64,000 nt of DNA from Haloarcula sebkhae (GTDB lineage: Archaea > Halobacteriota > Halobacteria > Halobacteriales > Haloarculaceae), in assembly GCF_014647415.1 (NCBI RefSeq), contig NZ_BMPD01000001.1:930001-994000 (forward strand), written 5' to 3'. The position numbers were made by a program, and so were the translations under genes. The notes under the pieces were generated by a model that saw only the letters and a program-made list of their open reading frames with translations, was not told the DNA's origin and made no database searches. This document shows, one piece after another, positions 35,347 to 43,742 of this stretch; position 1 is the stretch's first letter; every line of letters begins with the position of its first letter.

Positions 35347-35360
35347 ACTGACTGGTCAGT
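35347..35360. promoter_or_regulatory. Probable TetR operator
   Basis: ACTGAC-TG-GTCAGT: perfect 6-bp arms with a 2-bp spacer, 12 bp upstream of the repressor's start codon, inside the expected promoter/initiation zone. The form matches typical TetR-family operators. Confidence 0.6.
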
Positions 35361-35473
35361 CAAGTATGCGTCGGTACTATTCGTGGGCGGGTTCGCGTGC
35401 CATGTCACCCGGTGATCAGACTCCCGGAGCTATCGCTCTGCGAGCGTTCGGAACGACGGTAGAAGGACGATCG

Positions 35474-35932
35474 CTACTCCTTCAGGTCGAGGTCGAACTG
35501 CTCGTGTTCGCTTGCAGCGTTGAGCACGACGGAGGTGTTCGATTCTCTGATGTCTGGGTCGGTGAGGAGTTCCTTTATCTGGGCGTTCATGCCGTCGGTG
35601 TCGGTGAACTTCCCGACCGCGATGACGTCGTAATCGCCGGTGACCTCGTACACCGAGATCATCTGCTTGTGCTCTTCGAGATCCTCGGTGACTGCCGGGA
35701 GCGACGACCCTTCCACCTTGAGTTGGATGATGGCCGTCACGTCGTAACCGAGCTTGTCGTAGTCGACTTTGGGCGTGTACCCGTTGATGATTCCCTCGTC
35801 CTCGAGATCGGAGAGGTGGTTCGAGACGGTCGTTACCGACACGTCGAGGTCTTCTCCGAGGCTCCGAAGGCTGGCACGGCCATCCCCGAGAAGGGCATTC
35901 ACTAGCTCACGGTCGAGATTTTCGTACGTCAT
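35474..35932 (-). CDS. lrp: Lrp/AsnC-family regulator beside glnA
   Basis: 152 residues. The N-terminal winged helix is [20 protein letters not shown] followed by [20 protein letters not shown]. The C-terminal RAM/AsnC domain is [20 protein letters not shown] with [20 protein letters not shown]. It is divergent from glnA; in Halobacterium the Lrp regulator next to glnA activates it, and the same relation is inferred here. A TATA-like CGTAAAATTC (35961-35970, minus) precedes its start, and a G/C inverted repeat lies between the two. Confidence 0.92.
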   Translation of the reverse strand: MTYENLDRELVNALLGDGRASLRSLGEDLDVSVTTVSNHLSDLEDEGIINGYTPKVDYDKLGYDVTAIIQLKVEGSSLPAVTEDLEEHKQMISVYEVTGDYDVIAVGKFTDTDGMNAQIKELLTDPDIRESNTSVVLNAASEHEQFDLDLKE

Positions 35933-35937
35933 TACAT

Positions 35938-35953
35938 TGGGGGACGCCCCCCA
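35938..35953. promoter_or_regulatory. G/C inverted repeat in the lrp-glnA intergenic region
   Basis: TGGGGG (35938-35943), spacer ACGC, CCCCCA (35948-35953), six bases upstream of the lrp ATG. A bound protein here would block lrp initiation, so autoregulation by Lrp is conceivable; not shown. Confidence 0.35.
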
Positions 35954-36058
35954 GGGATTAGAATTTTACGAACGTCCAAATGTAAGCGAAACCATCGAAA
36001 CCTTTGCGCAAATCAGCAGGGTTTTAGTAGTAGCACTGCTCCTATCGGGTGTCCAAAG

Positions 36059-37414
36059 ATGACAAGCGAACTTTCAGAGGCGGCAGAGGAGGTACTCGAC
36101 GAGATCGAAGAGAAGAACGTCGACTTCCTTCGACTCCAGTTCACCGATATCCTCGGCACGATCAAGAACGTCTCGATCACAGCCGATCAGGCAGAGAAAG
36201 CGTTCACAGAGGGGATCTACTTCGACGGTTCCTCCATCAACGGCTTCGTCCGGATTCAGGAGTCCGACATGCGTCTGGACCCGGACCCATCGACGTTCTC
36301 CGTGCTCCCGTGGAGAGAGAACGTCGAAGGCGGTTCCAGTGCCCGTCTCATCTGTGATGTCATCGACACCTCGACCGGCAAGCCGTTCTCCGGCGACCCG
36401 CGTGGCGTCCTGAAGCGTGCTATCGAGCGCGCCGAGGACATGGGCTATACGGTCAATGCCGCCCCCGAGCCCGAGTTCTTCCTGTTCGAAGAAGACGAAG
36501 AGGGTCGTGCGACGACCAACACCAACGACGCCGGCGGCTACTTCGACCTCGCGCCGAAGGACCTCGCCTCCGACGTGCGCCGTGACATCATCTACGGCCT
36601 CGAAGACATGGGCTTCGACATCGAAGCCTCCCACCACGAGGTCGCACAGGGTCAGCACGAGATCAACTTCACCTACGACGACGCTCTGACCACGGCTGAC
36701 AACGTCGCGACCTTCCGGTCCGTCGTTCGCGCCATCGCGGCCGAACACGACCTGCACGCGACGTTCATGCCGAAGCCCATCCCGAAGATCAACGGCTCCG
36801 GGATGCACACGCACATCTCGCTGTTCACCGAGGACGGCGAGAACGCGTTCCACGACGAGGACGACGAGTTCAACCTCTCCGACACGGCCAAGAGCTTCAC
36901 CGCCGGGATCCTCGAACACGCACCGGCCATCACCGCGGTCACCAACCCGACCGTGAACTCCTACAAGCGTCTGGTTCCGGGCTACGAGGCCCCCGTCTAC
37001 GTCGCCTGGTCCGACCGCAACCGCTCGGCGCTCATCCGCAAGCCGGCTGCCCGCACCCCGGCCGCCAGCCGTATCGAGGCTCGCTTCCCCGACCCGTCGT
37101 GTAACCCGTACCTCGCCTTCGCGGCGCTCATCCACGCCGGGCTCGACGGTGTCGAGCGCGAGCTCGAGTGTGAGGACCCGGTCCGCGAGAACATCTACGA
37201 CTTCGACGAAGCCAAGCGCGAGGAGTACGGCATCACCACGCTGCCGGAGAACCTCGGCGAAGCCGTCGACGAACTCGAAAACGACGAGGTCATCAGCGAC
37301 GCACTCGGCGAGCACGTCTTCGAGAACTTCGTCGAGGCGAAGCGCCAGGAACACAAGGAGTACCTGGTCGACGTCTCCGACTGGGAACTCGACCGCTACC
37401 TCGAGAAGTTCTAA
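36059..37414 (+). CDS. glnA: Glutamine synthetase type I
   Basis: Makes glutamine from glutamate, ammonia and ATP: the entry of nitrogen into metabolism. 451 residues. The beta-grasp N-domain has [20 protein letters not shown] and [20 protein letters not shown]. The catalytic domain has [15 protein letters not shown] (metal-binding glutamates), [31 protein letters not shown] and [20 protein letters not shown]. The adenylylation tyrosine loop of bacterial GSI-beta is absent, as in other archaeal enzymes. The promoter probably uses TTTTAG near 36022 and shares its region with divergent lrp. Confidence 0.97.
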   Translation: MTSELSEAAEEVLDEIEEKNVDFLRLQFTDILGTIKNVSITADQAEKAFTEGIYFDGSSINGFVRIQESDMRLDPDPSTFSVLPWRENVEGGSSARLICDVIDTSTGKPFSGDPRGVLKRAIERAEDMGYTVNAAPEPEFFLFEEDEEGRATTNTNDAGGYFDLAPKDLASDVRRDIIYGLEDMGFDIEASHHEVAQGQHEINFTYDDALTTADNVATFRSVVRAIAAEHDLHATFMPKPIPKINGSGMHTHISLFTEDGENAFHDEDDEFNLSDTAKSFTAGILEHAPAITAVTNPTVNSYKRLVPGYEAPVYVAWSDRNRSALIRKPAARTPAASRIEARFPDPSCNPYLAFAALIHAGLDGVERELECEDPVRENIYDFDEAKREEYGITTLPENLGEAVDELENDEVISDALGEHVFENFVEAKRQEHKEYLVDVSDWELDRYLEKF

Positions 37415-37424
37415 CGGCTGCTAT

Positions 37425-38315
37425 TTACACTTTTTTCGCGAGGCGCTCACCGGCCAGCGGTAGCGTTAGCAGCGCTCCAGTCCCAAGCCCCGCAAGCAGC
37501 GTGACGACGCCCGGCGTCGGATTTAACCCGAAGGTCACGCCGAGAAACGTCCCGACAACGACAACGCCCAGTAGCGCCGTGATACCGACACCGTGCCGGG
37601 TCGGCTCCGGGATCGCATCTCCCAGTAGCGACCAGACCACGGTCCCCGCGACGGCGACGCCCACCGCCCCGGCCGAATCACGGGAGACACCGGTGACGAG
37701 CAGCCCCGCCACAGCGATGACGGCCGCGAGCCCGAATACCCGCTCGGGCGTTTTGAGCGCGCCGAGGGCGAGTGCGAGGGCTGTCCCGGCGATGGCAAAG
37801 CCCGCGACGATGTCGGCGAGGTAGTGGACGCCGAGTACCAGCCGGGAGAGTCCGATGAGTGCAATGATTGTCGCGGCGACAGCGGTGCGCTGTCGACGCG
37901 TGCCGACCCGGAGCGCCCACGCGATGCCGCCCCAGACGAGCAGGGAGATGGTGGCATGACCGCTAGGGAAGCCGAACCCTTCTCCGGTCGCCATCGACTC
38001 GTAGACGCCCCGAAGCGCCACTGGAAGCAGTTCGGCGTGGGTGGCTGTGCCCGCGCCGGGCGGCCGCGGTAGCGCGAACACACCTTTCAGCGAGATGACG
38101 AGCGCGACGGCGACGGCGAGCAGCGCCACCAGCATCGCCGTCCGGTCGCGAGTGAGGCCACGACCGAGTTTCGGCGTCCACGGGCCGAGCCAGTACAGCA
38201 GGCCACAGGCTAGGAAGGTAAACCAGAAATCCCCCAGCTGGGTGATTAGGGCGAACAGCACGACGACTGCACCGGGCAGCGCTGACAGCACCTCGGTGAC
38301 CCCGACACCCCGCAT
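37425..38315 (-). CDS. PAP2-family membrane phosphatase
   Basis: 296 residues from the ATG that overlaps the stop of the YihY gene (TGATG). The three PAP2 motifs are present: KGVFALPRPP (KxxxxxxRP), GFPSGHATISLL (PSGH) and SRLVLGVHYLADIVAGF (SRxxxxxHxxxD). About eight TM helices. These enzymes remove phosphate from lipid or isoprenoid pyrophosphates; which lipid is not known. Being coupled to a YihY/BrkB-type membrane protein suggests shared envelope work. It is convergent with glnA, and the T6 run at 37430-37435 may end the glnA transcript inside this gene's 3' end. Confidence 0.9.
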   Translation of the reverse strand: MRGVGVTEVLSALPGAVVVLFALITQLGDFWFTFLACGLLYWLGPWTPKLGRGLTRDRTAMLVALLAVAVALVISLKGVFALPRPPGAGTATHAELLPVALRGVYESMATGEGFGFPSGHATISLLVWGGIAWALRVGTRRQRTAVAATIIALIGLSRLVLGVHYLADIVAGFAIAGTALALALGALKTPERVFGLAAVIAVAGLLVTGVSRDSAGAVGVAVAGTVVWSLLGDAIPEPTRHGVGITALLGVVVVGTFLGVTFGLNPTPGVVTLLAGLGTGALLTLPLAGERLAKKV

Positions 38316-39541
38316 CACTGTCGCCAGTCACGCACGCGGTCGACGAGCCGTCCGGGGAGTCCGGTGGCAGTAAGCGTCACACCGACTGCAATCATCACGG
38401 CGTAGAGGCCGAGCGTCGACAACCAGATGACCAGCATCGCCAGGACGGCCCAGAGTCCTCGCAGGTAGTAGAACGCGCCGAGCGTCATGATCGTGCCGTA
38501 CAGCAAGACGATGTAGGGGCCCCACTGGCGGGCGTGGCCGCGGCGCATCCGACGGCGGACGTACTGCTTGAGGTCCGACCGCACCTCGTCACGGTGGAGC
38601 GTCCGGCCCTCGATGTCCTCGCGGAACGACTCGAACTCCTCGCGGAGTTCCTGTAGTTCCTCATCTGTCAACTCGTCGGCGTCTCGTCCGGTTCCGGCTG
38701 GCGGGGGCGTGTCGGTCTCGTCAGCGTCCTCACTCATCGCTTTGCCGGACCGTCGGCGCGATACCTGTTGTAGTTGCCGGTCCGCGAGCGCCGCGTTGAC
38801 TGCTGCCCCCACGAGGAGCACCTGTCCGGCGAAGTAAAACCACGTCACGAGCAACAGGACCCCGCCGATGACGCCGTACACCTGATAGGAGTCGGCCTGT
38901 GCCGCGTAGACGTTGAATCCCGTCCCGAGCAGCGTCCACCCGACACCGGCAAACACCGCGCCGGGAACGGCCTCCCGCAGTGTGATCTCTTGGTCGGGAA
39001 ACAGGTAGTACAGCGGGAGGAAGGCGACTGCCAGCACGGGCACGAGCGCGAGCCCGCCGAGCGCGACCTGCACGCCCAGCACTGTCCCGAACGCGCCGAT
39101 GATACCGAGCCCGACCAGTGCGATACCGATGCCGCCCAGCGCGGCCAGCCCGTCGATGACTTCGCCGACGATTGAGTCGGGGCCGTCCGTCCCGTAGACG
39201 CGACTGAAGGCCGTATCCAGTCCGCGGAACACCTTGAGCGCGCTCCACAGCGTCACGCCGACACCGAGCACGGTTGCGCCCCCGCGACCGGCTCCGCTGG
39301 TCAGCGCGTCTTCGAGCAGTGTCGACGCCGCCGGTGTGAGTACGTCACCGGCGGCGCTGACGACTCGCTCGGCGAAGGCCTCCCCGCCCGCAAGCGTGCC
39401 GACGACCAGCGTCAGCAACAACAGCGGCAGCAGGGAGACGAACATGTAGTAGGCGATGCCGGCCGCGAGAAAGGAGACCTCCTCCTCCTGAACGGTACGG
39501 ATGACAGCCCGACCGACAGAGACAGCGCGTGTGCGGTCCAC
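38315..39541 (-). CDS. YihY/BrkB-family membrane protein
   Basis: 408 residues, GTG start. Six TM helices in residues 1-265, with family hallmarks SFLAAGIAYYMFVSLLPLLL near the start, a YGTDG loop, and FYFAGQVLLVGAAVNAALAD at helix six. Residues ~268-330 form a charged cytoplasmic linker (TGRDADELTDEELQELREEF), then two more hydrophobic segments at ~345-400 close the protein. The last two helices are an extension over the usual bacterial length. Function of the family is unsettled (lipid or ribonuclease links were proposed and withdrawn). It is coupled to the PAP2 gene. Confidence 0.88.
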   Translation of the reverse strand: MDRTRAVSVGRAVIRTVQEEEVSFLAAGIAYYMFVSLLPLLLLTLVVGTLAGGEAFAERVVSAAGDVLTPAASTLLEDALTSGAGRGGATVLGVGVTLWSALKVFRGLDTAFSRVYGTDGPDSIVGEVIDGLAALGGIGIALVGLGIIGAFGTVLGVQVALGGLALVPVLAVAFLPLYYLFPDQEITLREAVPGAVFAGVGWTLLGTGFNVYAAQADSYQVYGVIGGVLLLVTWFYFAGQVLLVGAAVNAALADRQLQQVSRRRSGKAMSEDADETDTPPPAGTGRDADELTDEELQELREEFESFREDIEGRTLHRDEVRSDLKQYVRRRMRRGHARQWGPYIVLLYGTIMTLGAFYYLRGLWAVLAMLVIWLSTLGLYAVMIAVGVTLTATGLPGRLVDRVRDWRQ

Positions 39542-39611
39542 GCGAGCACGTCAGAGTGGAGCCACAAATATACTGTCGACTGGCTGATGTCAGTCGGCCA
39601 TCGACGCCATC

Positions 39612-41048
39612 TCAGTCGTCTAGCGCCGCGTCGGGCCGGTACGATCGGCTCACGACCCGCCACGTCCCCGACCGGAACCGATAGTAGGTCACCGCCGCGG
39701 GAACCGCCGTCTCGACGACGAGTGAGGCGTACAGCGCGAGTTCGCCGAGCGGCGTGGCGTAGCCGAGATACGCCAGTGGGAGGGCGAACAGGTACATCCC
39801 GGCCAGCTGGGAGTAAAACGGCCAGCGCGTGTCGCCGCTGGCCCGGAGCGGCCCGGTCGAGCCGCCGTCGACACCTCGGAACACGACACTGCCACACGCG
39901 ACGGCGACGAACACTGTCACCAGCGGGAGGACTGTGGGGTCCGAGACGAACAGGCGGGCGATGCCCCGCGAGAACGGGAGCAGTGTCGCTGCGACGACGA
40001 TGTACACGCCGATACTCAGCCGGAGTACCGTCTGCGCCCAGACGGTTGCCTCGGCCTCGTCATCGTCGCCTAGGGCCTGTCCGACGAGGCTGCTTGAAGC
40101 GAGGCTCAGCCCCCAGTTCGGCGTGTCGAGCAGCGCCCGGACACGGAGCGCCACGACGTACGCCGAGACGACGCCGGGTCCGAACAGGCCGACGATGAAC
40201 AGCCGGGGGAACTGCGCCCCGGTCCGCGCGAGGTTGGCCCCCACCAGCGGTGTCCCGGTTTCTGCGAGGTCTCGCCCCAGTCTCCGGTCGAGTAACGGTC
40301 GCGACACCGGAACCCGGACCGGGAACGCGCCGATTATCGGAAGGCCACCGCGAGGCAGTCCGACGGCGAACCCAGCCGTGACCAGCACGTTCGCAATGAC
40401 CGTGCCCAGGGCCGCACCAACGACGCCGAGGCCGAACCCGAAGATGAAGACGGCGTTCAACGCGATGTTGACGACCGCGCCGCCGGCCCGCAACAGCATC
40501 GGCGTCCAAGCGTCGTCGGCTCCCACGAGCGTCCGACTGGCGATGAGATTCAGTGCGGCGAAGGGGACACCGAGGGCGGCGACGCGCAGGTACTGGACCC
40601 CGTATCCGACGGCTTCGGACCCCGTTCCGACAAGGTCGACGAGCAGTCCGGGGACGACCCAGTACGCCGCCGCTAGCGGAAGTGTCAGCCCGAGTACGAC
40701 AGCGGCACTAGTCGTGACGGTGACCGCCAGTTCCTCGTCGGCATCGGCCCCGTAGCGCTGGGACACCATGCCGATAGTCCCGCCGGCGACGCCGCCGCCC
40801 AGCGCGAACACCAGTTCCCAGAACGGCGCGGCGAAGCCCACGCCGGCGATGGCGGTCGGTCCGAGCGCTAGCCCGACCATCGCCACGTCGACCGTCGACT
40901 TCGACATCCGCGCGAGTCCGGTGACGATGCGGGGCCAGGACAGGTCCGTCGCTCGGCGGACCCGCTCGCGCTTGACGAGGCCGAACCGCGCAAGCAGGCT
41001 GCCGACGAGCAGCAGGACGCCACGGACCGGATTGTACGTGGAGGGCAC
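39612..41048 (-). CDS. MATE-family transporter, second copy
   Basis: 478 residues, GTG start. Typical halves: DLSWPRIVTGLARMSKSTVD with LGPTAIAGVGFAAPFWELVF in the N-half and VALRVRALLDTPNWGLSLAS with SSLVGQALGDDDEAEATVWA in the C-half. It is only distantly similar to the TetR-linked MATE at 33-35 kb, and no regulator is adjacent. Substrate unknown. It is divergent from the small membrane protein at 41143. Confidence 0.88.
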   Translation of the reverse strand: MPSTYNPVRGVLLLVGSLLARFGLVKRERVRRATDLSWPRIVTGLARMSKSTVDVAMVGLALGPTAIAGVGFAAPFWELVFALGGGVAGGTIGMVSQRYGADADEELAVTVTTSAAVVLGLTLPLAAAYWVVPGLLVDLVGTGSEAVGYGVQYLRVAALGVPFAALNLIASRTLVGADDAWTPMLLRAGGAVVNIALNAVFIFGFGLGVVGAALGTVIANVLVTAGFAVGLPRGGLPIIGAFPVRVPVSRPLLDRRLGRDLAETGTPLVGANLARTGAQFPRLFIVGLFGPGVVSAYVVALRVRALLDTPNWGLSLASSSLVGQALGDDDEAEATVWAQTVLRLSIGVYIVVAATLLPFSRGIARLFVSDPTVLPLVTVFVAVACGSVVFRGVDGGSTGPLRASGDTRWPFYSQLAGMYLFALPLAYLGYATPLGELALYASLVVETAVPAAVTYYRFRSGTWRVVSRSYRPDAALDD

Positions 41049-41113
41049 GTGTTCGCCACTGCTTTGCGGTCGAACCCGAAAGGTGTTAAGAAAGGGGAGC
41101 CGCCCTCACAGGG

Positions 41114-41119
41114 TTTATA
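41114..41119 (+). promoter_or_regulatory. TATA element for the 41143 gene
   Basis: TTTATA, 24-29 nt before the ATG at 41143, predicts a leaderless mRNA. The MATE gene on the other strand starts 66 bp to the left. Confidence 0.55.
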
Positions 41120-41142
41120 CAGCGCCGCTGCAACGACCGGAT

Positions 41143-41559
41143 ATGGATACGGAAGCGGCCATCCGGCACGGGACAATGCAGGTGACCGTCCTGTTGCTCG
41201 TCGCGGCCGCACTAGCTATCGGCTTCGGTGTCGCCGGGGTCGGCGCGTCCCTGCCAATTGTCGTTGGCCTGCTGGTACTGGCGGCTGTTCTATTCGTTGC
41301 CCGTCCGGACGAGGACCGATTCGGTCCCGTCGCTGGTGTCGATATGGACGGCATTGTCCAGTCGCTGTGGCTCGCGCCGCTCATCACGGCGCTGCCGCTG
41401 CTCGTCCGCCTGTCGGCCACGCCCGGTGAGATGCAGGCTATCGGCGGGCTGCTCGGTCTCGCGGGGATGGCGAACTACTTCCTGCGCCCGGTGTACCTGC
41501 TGTGCTACGACCTCGTCTCCGCGGTTCGAGAGAGCGTCGGCCGGGCGAACGGTCGGTAA
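41143..41559 (+). CDS. Small haloarchaeal membrane protein (unknown function)
   Basis: 138 residues from MDTEAAIRHGTMQVTVLLLV. Four predicted TM helices: ~12-30, ~34-52 (LPIVVGLLVLAAVLFVA), ~72-90 (LWLAPLITALPLLVRL) and ~98-125 (AIGGLLGLAGMANYFLRPVY). No charged residues inside the membrane and no motif I can name. The start is fixed by the TATA spacing. Confidence 0.65.
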   Translation: MDTEAAIRHGTMQVTVLLLVAAALAIGFGVAGVGASLPIVVGLLVLAAVLFVARPDEDRFGPVAGVDMDGIVQSLWLAPLITALPLLVRLSATPGEMQAIGGLLGLAGMANYFLRPVYLLCYDLVSAVRESVGRANGR

Positions 41560-41615
41560 GAATCAGCTCGCACTCTGTTCGCAATCCTCGGCCCTGTCTG
41601 GACTCCCGTAGTCCG

Positions 41616-42719
41616 TTATTCCGCCGTCGCTTCGCGGATCTCCACCACGTCGGCGTCCGTCTTGAACGTCGTGCCGCCGTAGTGCGTTCGGGAGGCCGCG
41701 TAGCCAGCGTCGCGGAGCTTCTCGATGAACTCGTCCATGGCCTCTGCGCCGCGCCCCCAGCGCTTGCAGAGGCGGTGCTGGTCGTAGTGTGTCGGCGTGT
41801 CGATTTCGTCTCTGAGCGTCGCCAGCAGTTCTTTGGCTTCGTCGGCGGTGCCCATCTCTTCGGTCACCTGCTCTGAAACGCCGCTGACGAACTCGGGGTC
41901 ACAGGTCCGACCGAGCCAGATGGGACCGGCTGTCTGCAGGTGTTCGTCACAGACCGGACAGTCCTCGGGCGCGTCGGCGATGAGGCCGTAGTCGTGGTCG
42001 CGCCAGAGGCAGTGCTGGCAGTGGTGGACGTAGCCGAGTTCGTCGATGCAGTCGTTGGCGACCTTTGCGCCGTGGTCGAACTCCAGATAGGTCCGGGCGT
42101 AATGCTTGGTCGCGTGGCTGAGAATCGGCCGGGCGGCGATGTCGTAGCGGGCCGCCGTCCGGACCATCGCCGACAGGAGGACGCGCATCCCCATCTCGGC
42201 GTGGAACTCAGTGTTCCGTGGGACTGCGCCGTACGAGCGGACGCCGCTCTCGAAGTGGGCCCCACATAGCGGCGCGGTGTCGGTGGCCGTCACACAGAGG
42301 AGGTGCTTGGTCCCCTGCACCGCTGCGTCGGCGAACGGAATCGGCGTGCCGAAGGGGTCCACGTCAACCACGTCGAAGGCCTCGGAGTGCATGAGCACGT
42401 TCGCGTCTGACCGCCGGACCGAGGCCGCGAGGTCGTTGCGTTCGAGGTTCTGCTCACACAGCGCCGTCGCGTCGTCGTCGATATCACACAGCGTCGTCTC
42501 CCAGTCGTTGGCCGCCGCACGGACGCCGCGGATGCCACTGGCGGCGGTGGCGTCCAGATACGTCGACACGCGGGGGGTTCGCTCTCGGTAGGCCCGCAGC
42601 GCCGCCACGGTGATGTCGCGGTTCAGCTCCTGCACGGGGTTGAAGAACACGTCCGCACCCTTTCCCGCCTCCGGCTGTTCCGGCACCGTGACCGTCACCC
42701 GGCCCTCACTGACGCGCAT
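41616..42719 (-). CDS. trm1: tRNA (guanine(26)-N2)-dimethyltransferase
   Basis: Dimethylates G26 of tRNAs with S-adenosylmethionine. 367 residues. The Trm1 signature is [20 protein letters not shown] at the N-terminus. The SAM site includes [20 protein letters not shown], and the catalytic region is [20 protein letters not shown]. The C-terminal domain holds a zinc site ([20 protein letters not shown]) as in archaeal Trm1. Full length and start agree with the family. Confidence 0.96.
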   Translation of the reverse strand: MRVSEGRVTVTVPEQPEAGKGADVFFNPVQELNRDITVAALRAYRERTPRVSTYLDATAASGIRGVRAAANDWETTLCDIDDDATALCEQNLERNDLAASVRRSDANVLMHSEAFDVVDVDPFGTPIPFADAAVQGTKHLLCVTATDTAPLCGAHFESGVRSYGAVPRNTEFHAEMGMRVLLSAMVRTAARYDIAARPILSHATKHYARTYLEFDHGAKVANDCIDELGYVHHCQHCLWRDHDYGLIADAPEDCPVCDEHLQTAGPIWLGRTCDPEFVSGVSEQVTEEMGTADEAKELLATLRDEIDTPTHYDQHRLCKRWGRGAEAMDEFIEKLRDAGYAASRTHYGGTTFKTDADVVEIREATAE

Positions 42720-42813
42720 ACTCTCCGGTCCGTGCGGTCGCCGTTAAGTCGTTCGAACCTGCCTGTTGGATCTGGCTGTCAGGATGTCATACAGCTCTTC
42801 ACAAGGTATTGAT

Positions 42814-42833
42814 TTCAGGTAATGTAGCCTGAA
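42814..42833. repeat. Short inverted repeat upstream of the 42921 gene
   Basis: TTCAGG (42814-42819) and CCTGAA (42828-42833), spacer 8 nt, in the locally AT-richer gap 42720-42920. It could be an operator; short enough to be chance. Confidence 0.25.
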
Positions 42834-42920
42834 TTGACCGCACAATCGAGCGTCCGTATTGAGCGGGGAGTGTACCCGATAAGCCAAATACTCTTTCAAA
42901 GTCGTGTTGACGGTGGCGTA

Positions 42921-43400
42921 ATGGGACAGTCCATTGAGGAGCTACGGGAAGCCAGCCCCACCTCCGAAGAGAAGCCCTCGTTTGGCCACCTACTACTGGT
43001 CTGGTTTCTTGTCGGGTCGTCGTTCCGGACCCTCGGATTCGCCTTGGTCGATGCAGTTCCGGCTGCCATCCCCCTCTCACGAATGGGTGCTGGGCTGTTG
43101 TTTGGTACAATTGTCATTGTCCTGCTCTGGTCTGCCGGCTGGCACCCGTCACTTCCAGCCAGTGCTGGCTACTTCGTCGCTGAAACAGCCCTCAATATCC
43201 TCCTACTCCTCGCCTTCAACCTCGTGTTCAGCCGCAAGTTGACGCCCTGGATGGAAGTCGGCCTCCATACCACGTCGATTGCCCTGGCAGCGACCCTCGT
43301 ATTCACGAACTACGGAAGAAAGATCCGAAACCGGGTCCGCCAACGCATACACTCTCTACTCAAACTGCCGTCTGAAGACAACTCATCCAGTCAGGAGTAG
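42921..43400 (+). CDS. Orphan membrane protein, four TM helices (unknown function)
   Basis: 159 residues from MGQSIEELREASPTSEEKPS; the open frame upstream to 42834 has no coding look. Hydrophobic helices at ~25-45 (HLLLVWFLVGSSFRTLGFAL), ~52-75 (RMGAGLLFGTIVIVLLWSAG), ~80-103 and ~110-130, then a basic tail (YGRKIRNRVRQRIHSLLKLP). No recognisable family. Slightly AT-richer codons than neighbours and a repeat-bearing 3' flank hint at an accessory gene. Confidence 0.55.
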   Translation: MGQSIEELREASPTSEEKPSFGHLLLVWFLVGSSFRTLGFALVDAVPAAIPLSRMGAGLLFGTIVIVLLWSAGWHPSLPASAGYFVAETALNILLLLAFNLVFSRKLTPWMEVGLHTTSIALAATLVFTNYGRKIRNRVRQRIHSLLKLPSEDNSSSQE

Positions 43401-43742
43401 GGAGCCTGATATCTGGGCGTATTTGGCGCGCGATAAGTAGATCCCTTGCATTGAGCGAATCGGGTAGCGAAGAACGGCCATGTGAGCCGTTGTATGACTC
43501 CCTCTCTGGCGGTACCTGACTTACTGCGAACGGCCAGAAAGCCCCCGGGCGCTCGACTGCTGCGACTCGCTGCGCCCTTCACTCGCGTCGCTCGCTCCAG
43601 TGCTTGCGTCGTCTCGCATGTCGAGCGCCCGGCACCTTTCAGTCCCACCCGATATCGGCTGTGCAATGGCACTGCGTCTGGTCGGCCGTGTAATCGCAGG
43701 CGGCTCGGTCGGTTGTTTCGGCTGTCTACCCCGATGCCACAC
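43401..43742. other. Gene-free stretch carrying repeat element A
   Basis: 342 bp between the membrane protein and the convergent histidine kinase gene. The middle (43533-43665) is the stem-forming element described separately; the flanks hold nothing I can support. Confidence 0.5.
43533..43665. repeat. Stem-forming intergenic element, copy A
   Basis: Begins GCCAGAAAGCCCCCG. Perfect 12-bp arms CCGGGCGCTCGA (43545-43556) and TCGAGCGCCCGG (43621-43632) enclose a loop region rich in CGCTCGCT-like words. Then come CTTTCAGTCCCACCCG (43636-43651) and TCGGCTG. The same borders frame copy B at 53.1 kb, where the arms differ in sequence but still pair. No reading frame. Confidence 0.7.

Noticed and set aside
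36074-37354. Minus-strand frame of 426 residues opposite glnA
   Set aside because: Complete shadow of a highly conserved gene; no start signal and no motif.
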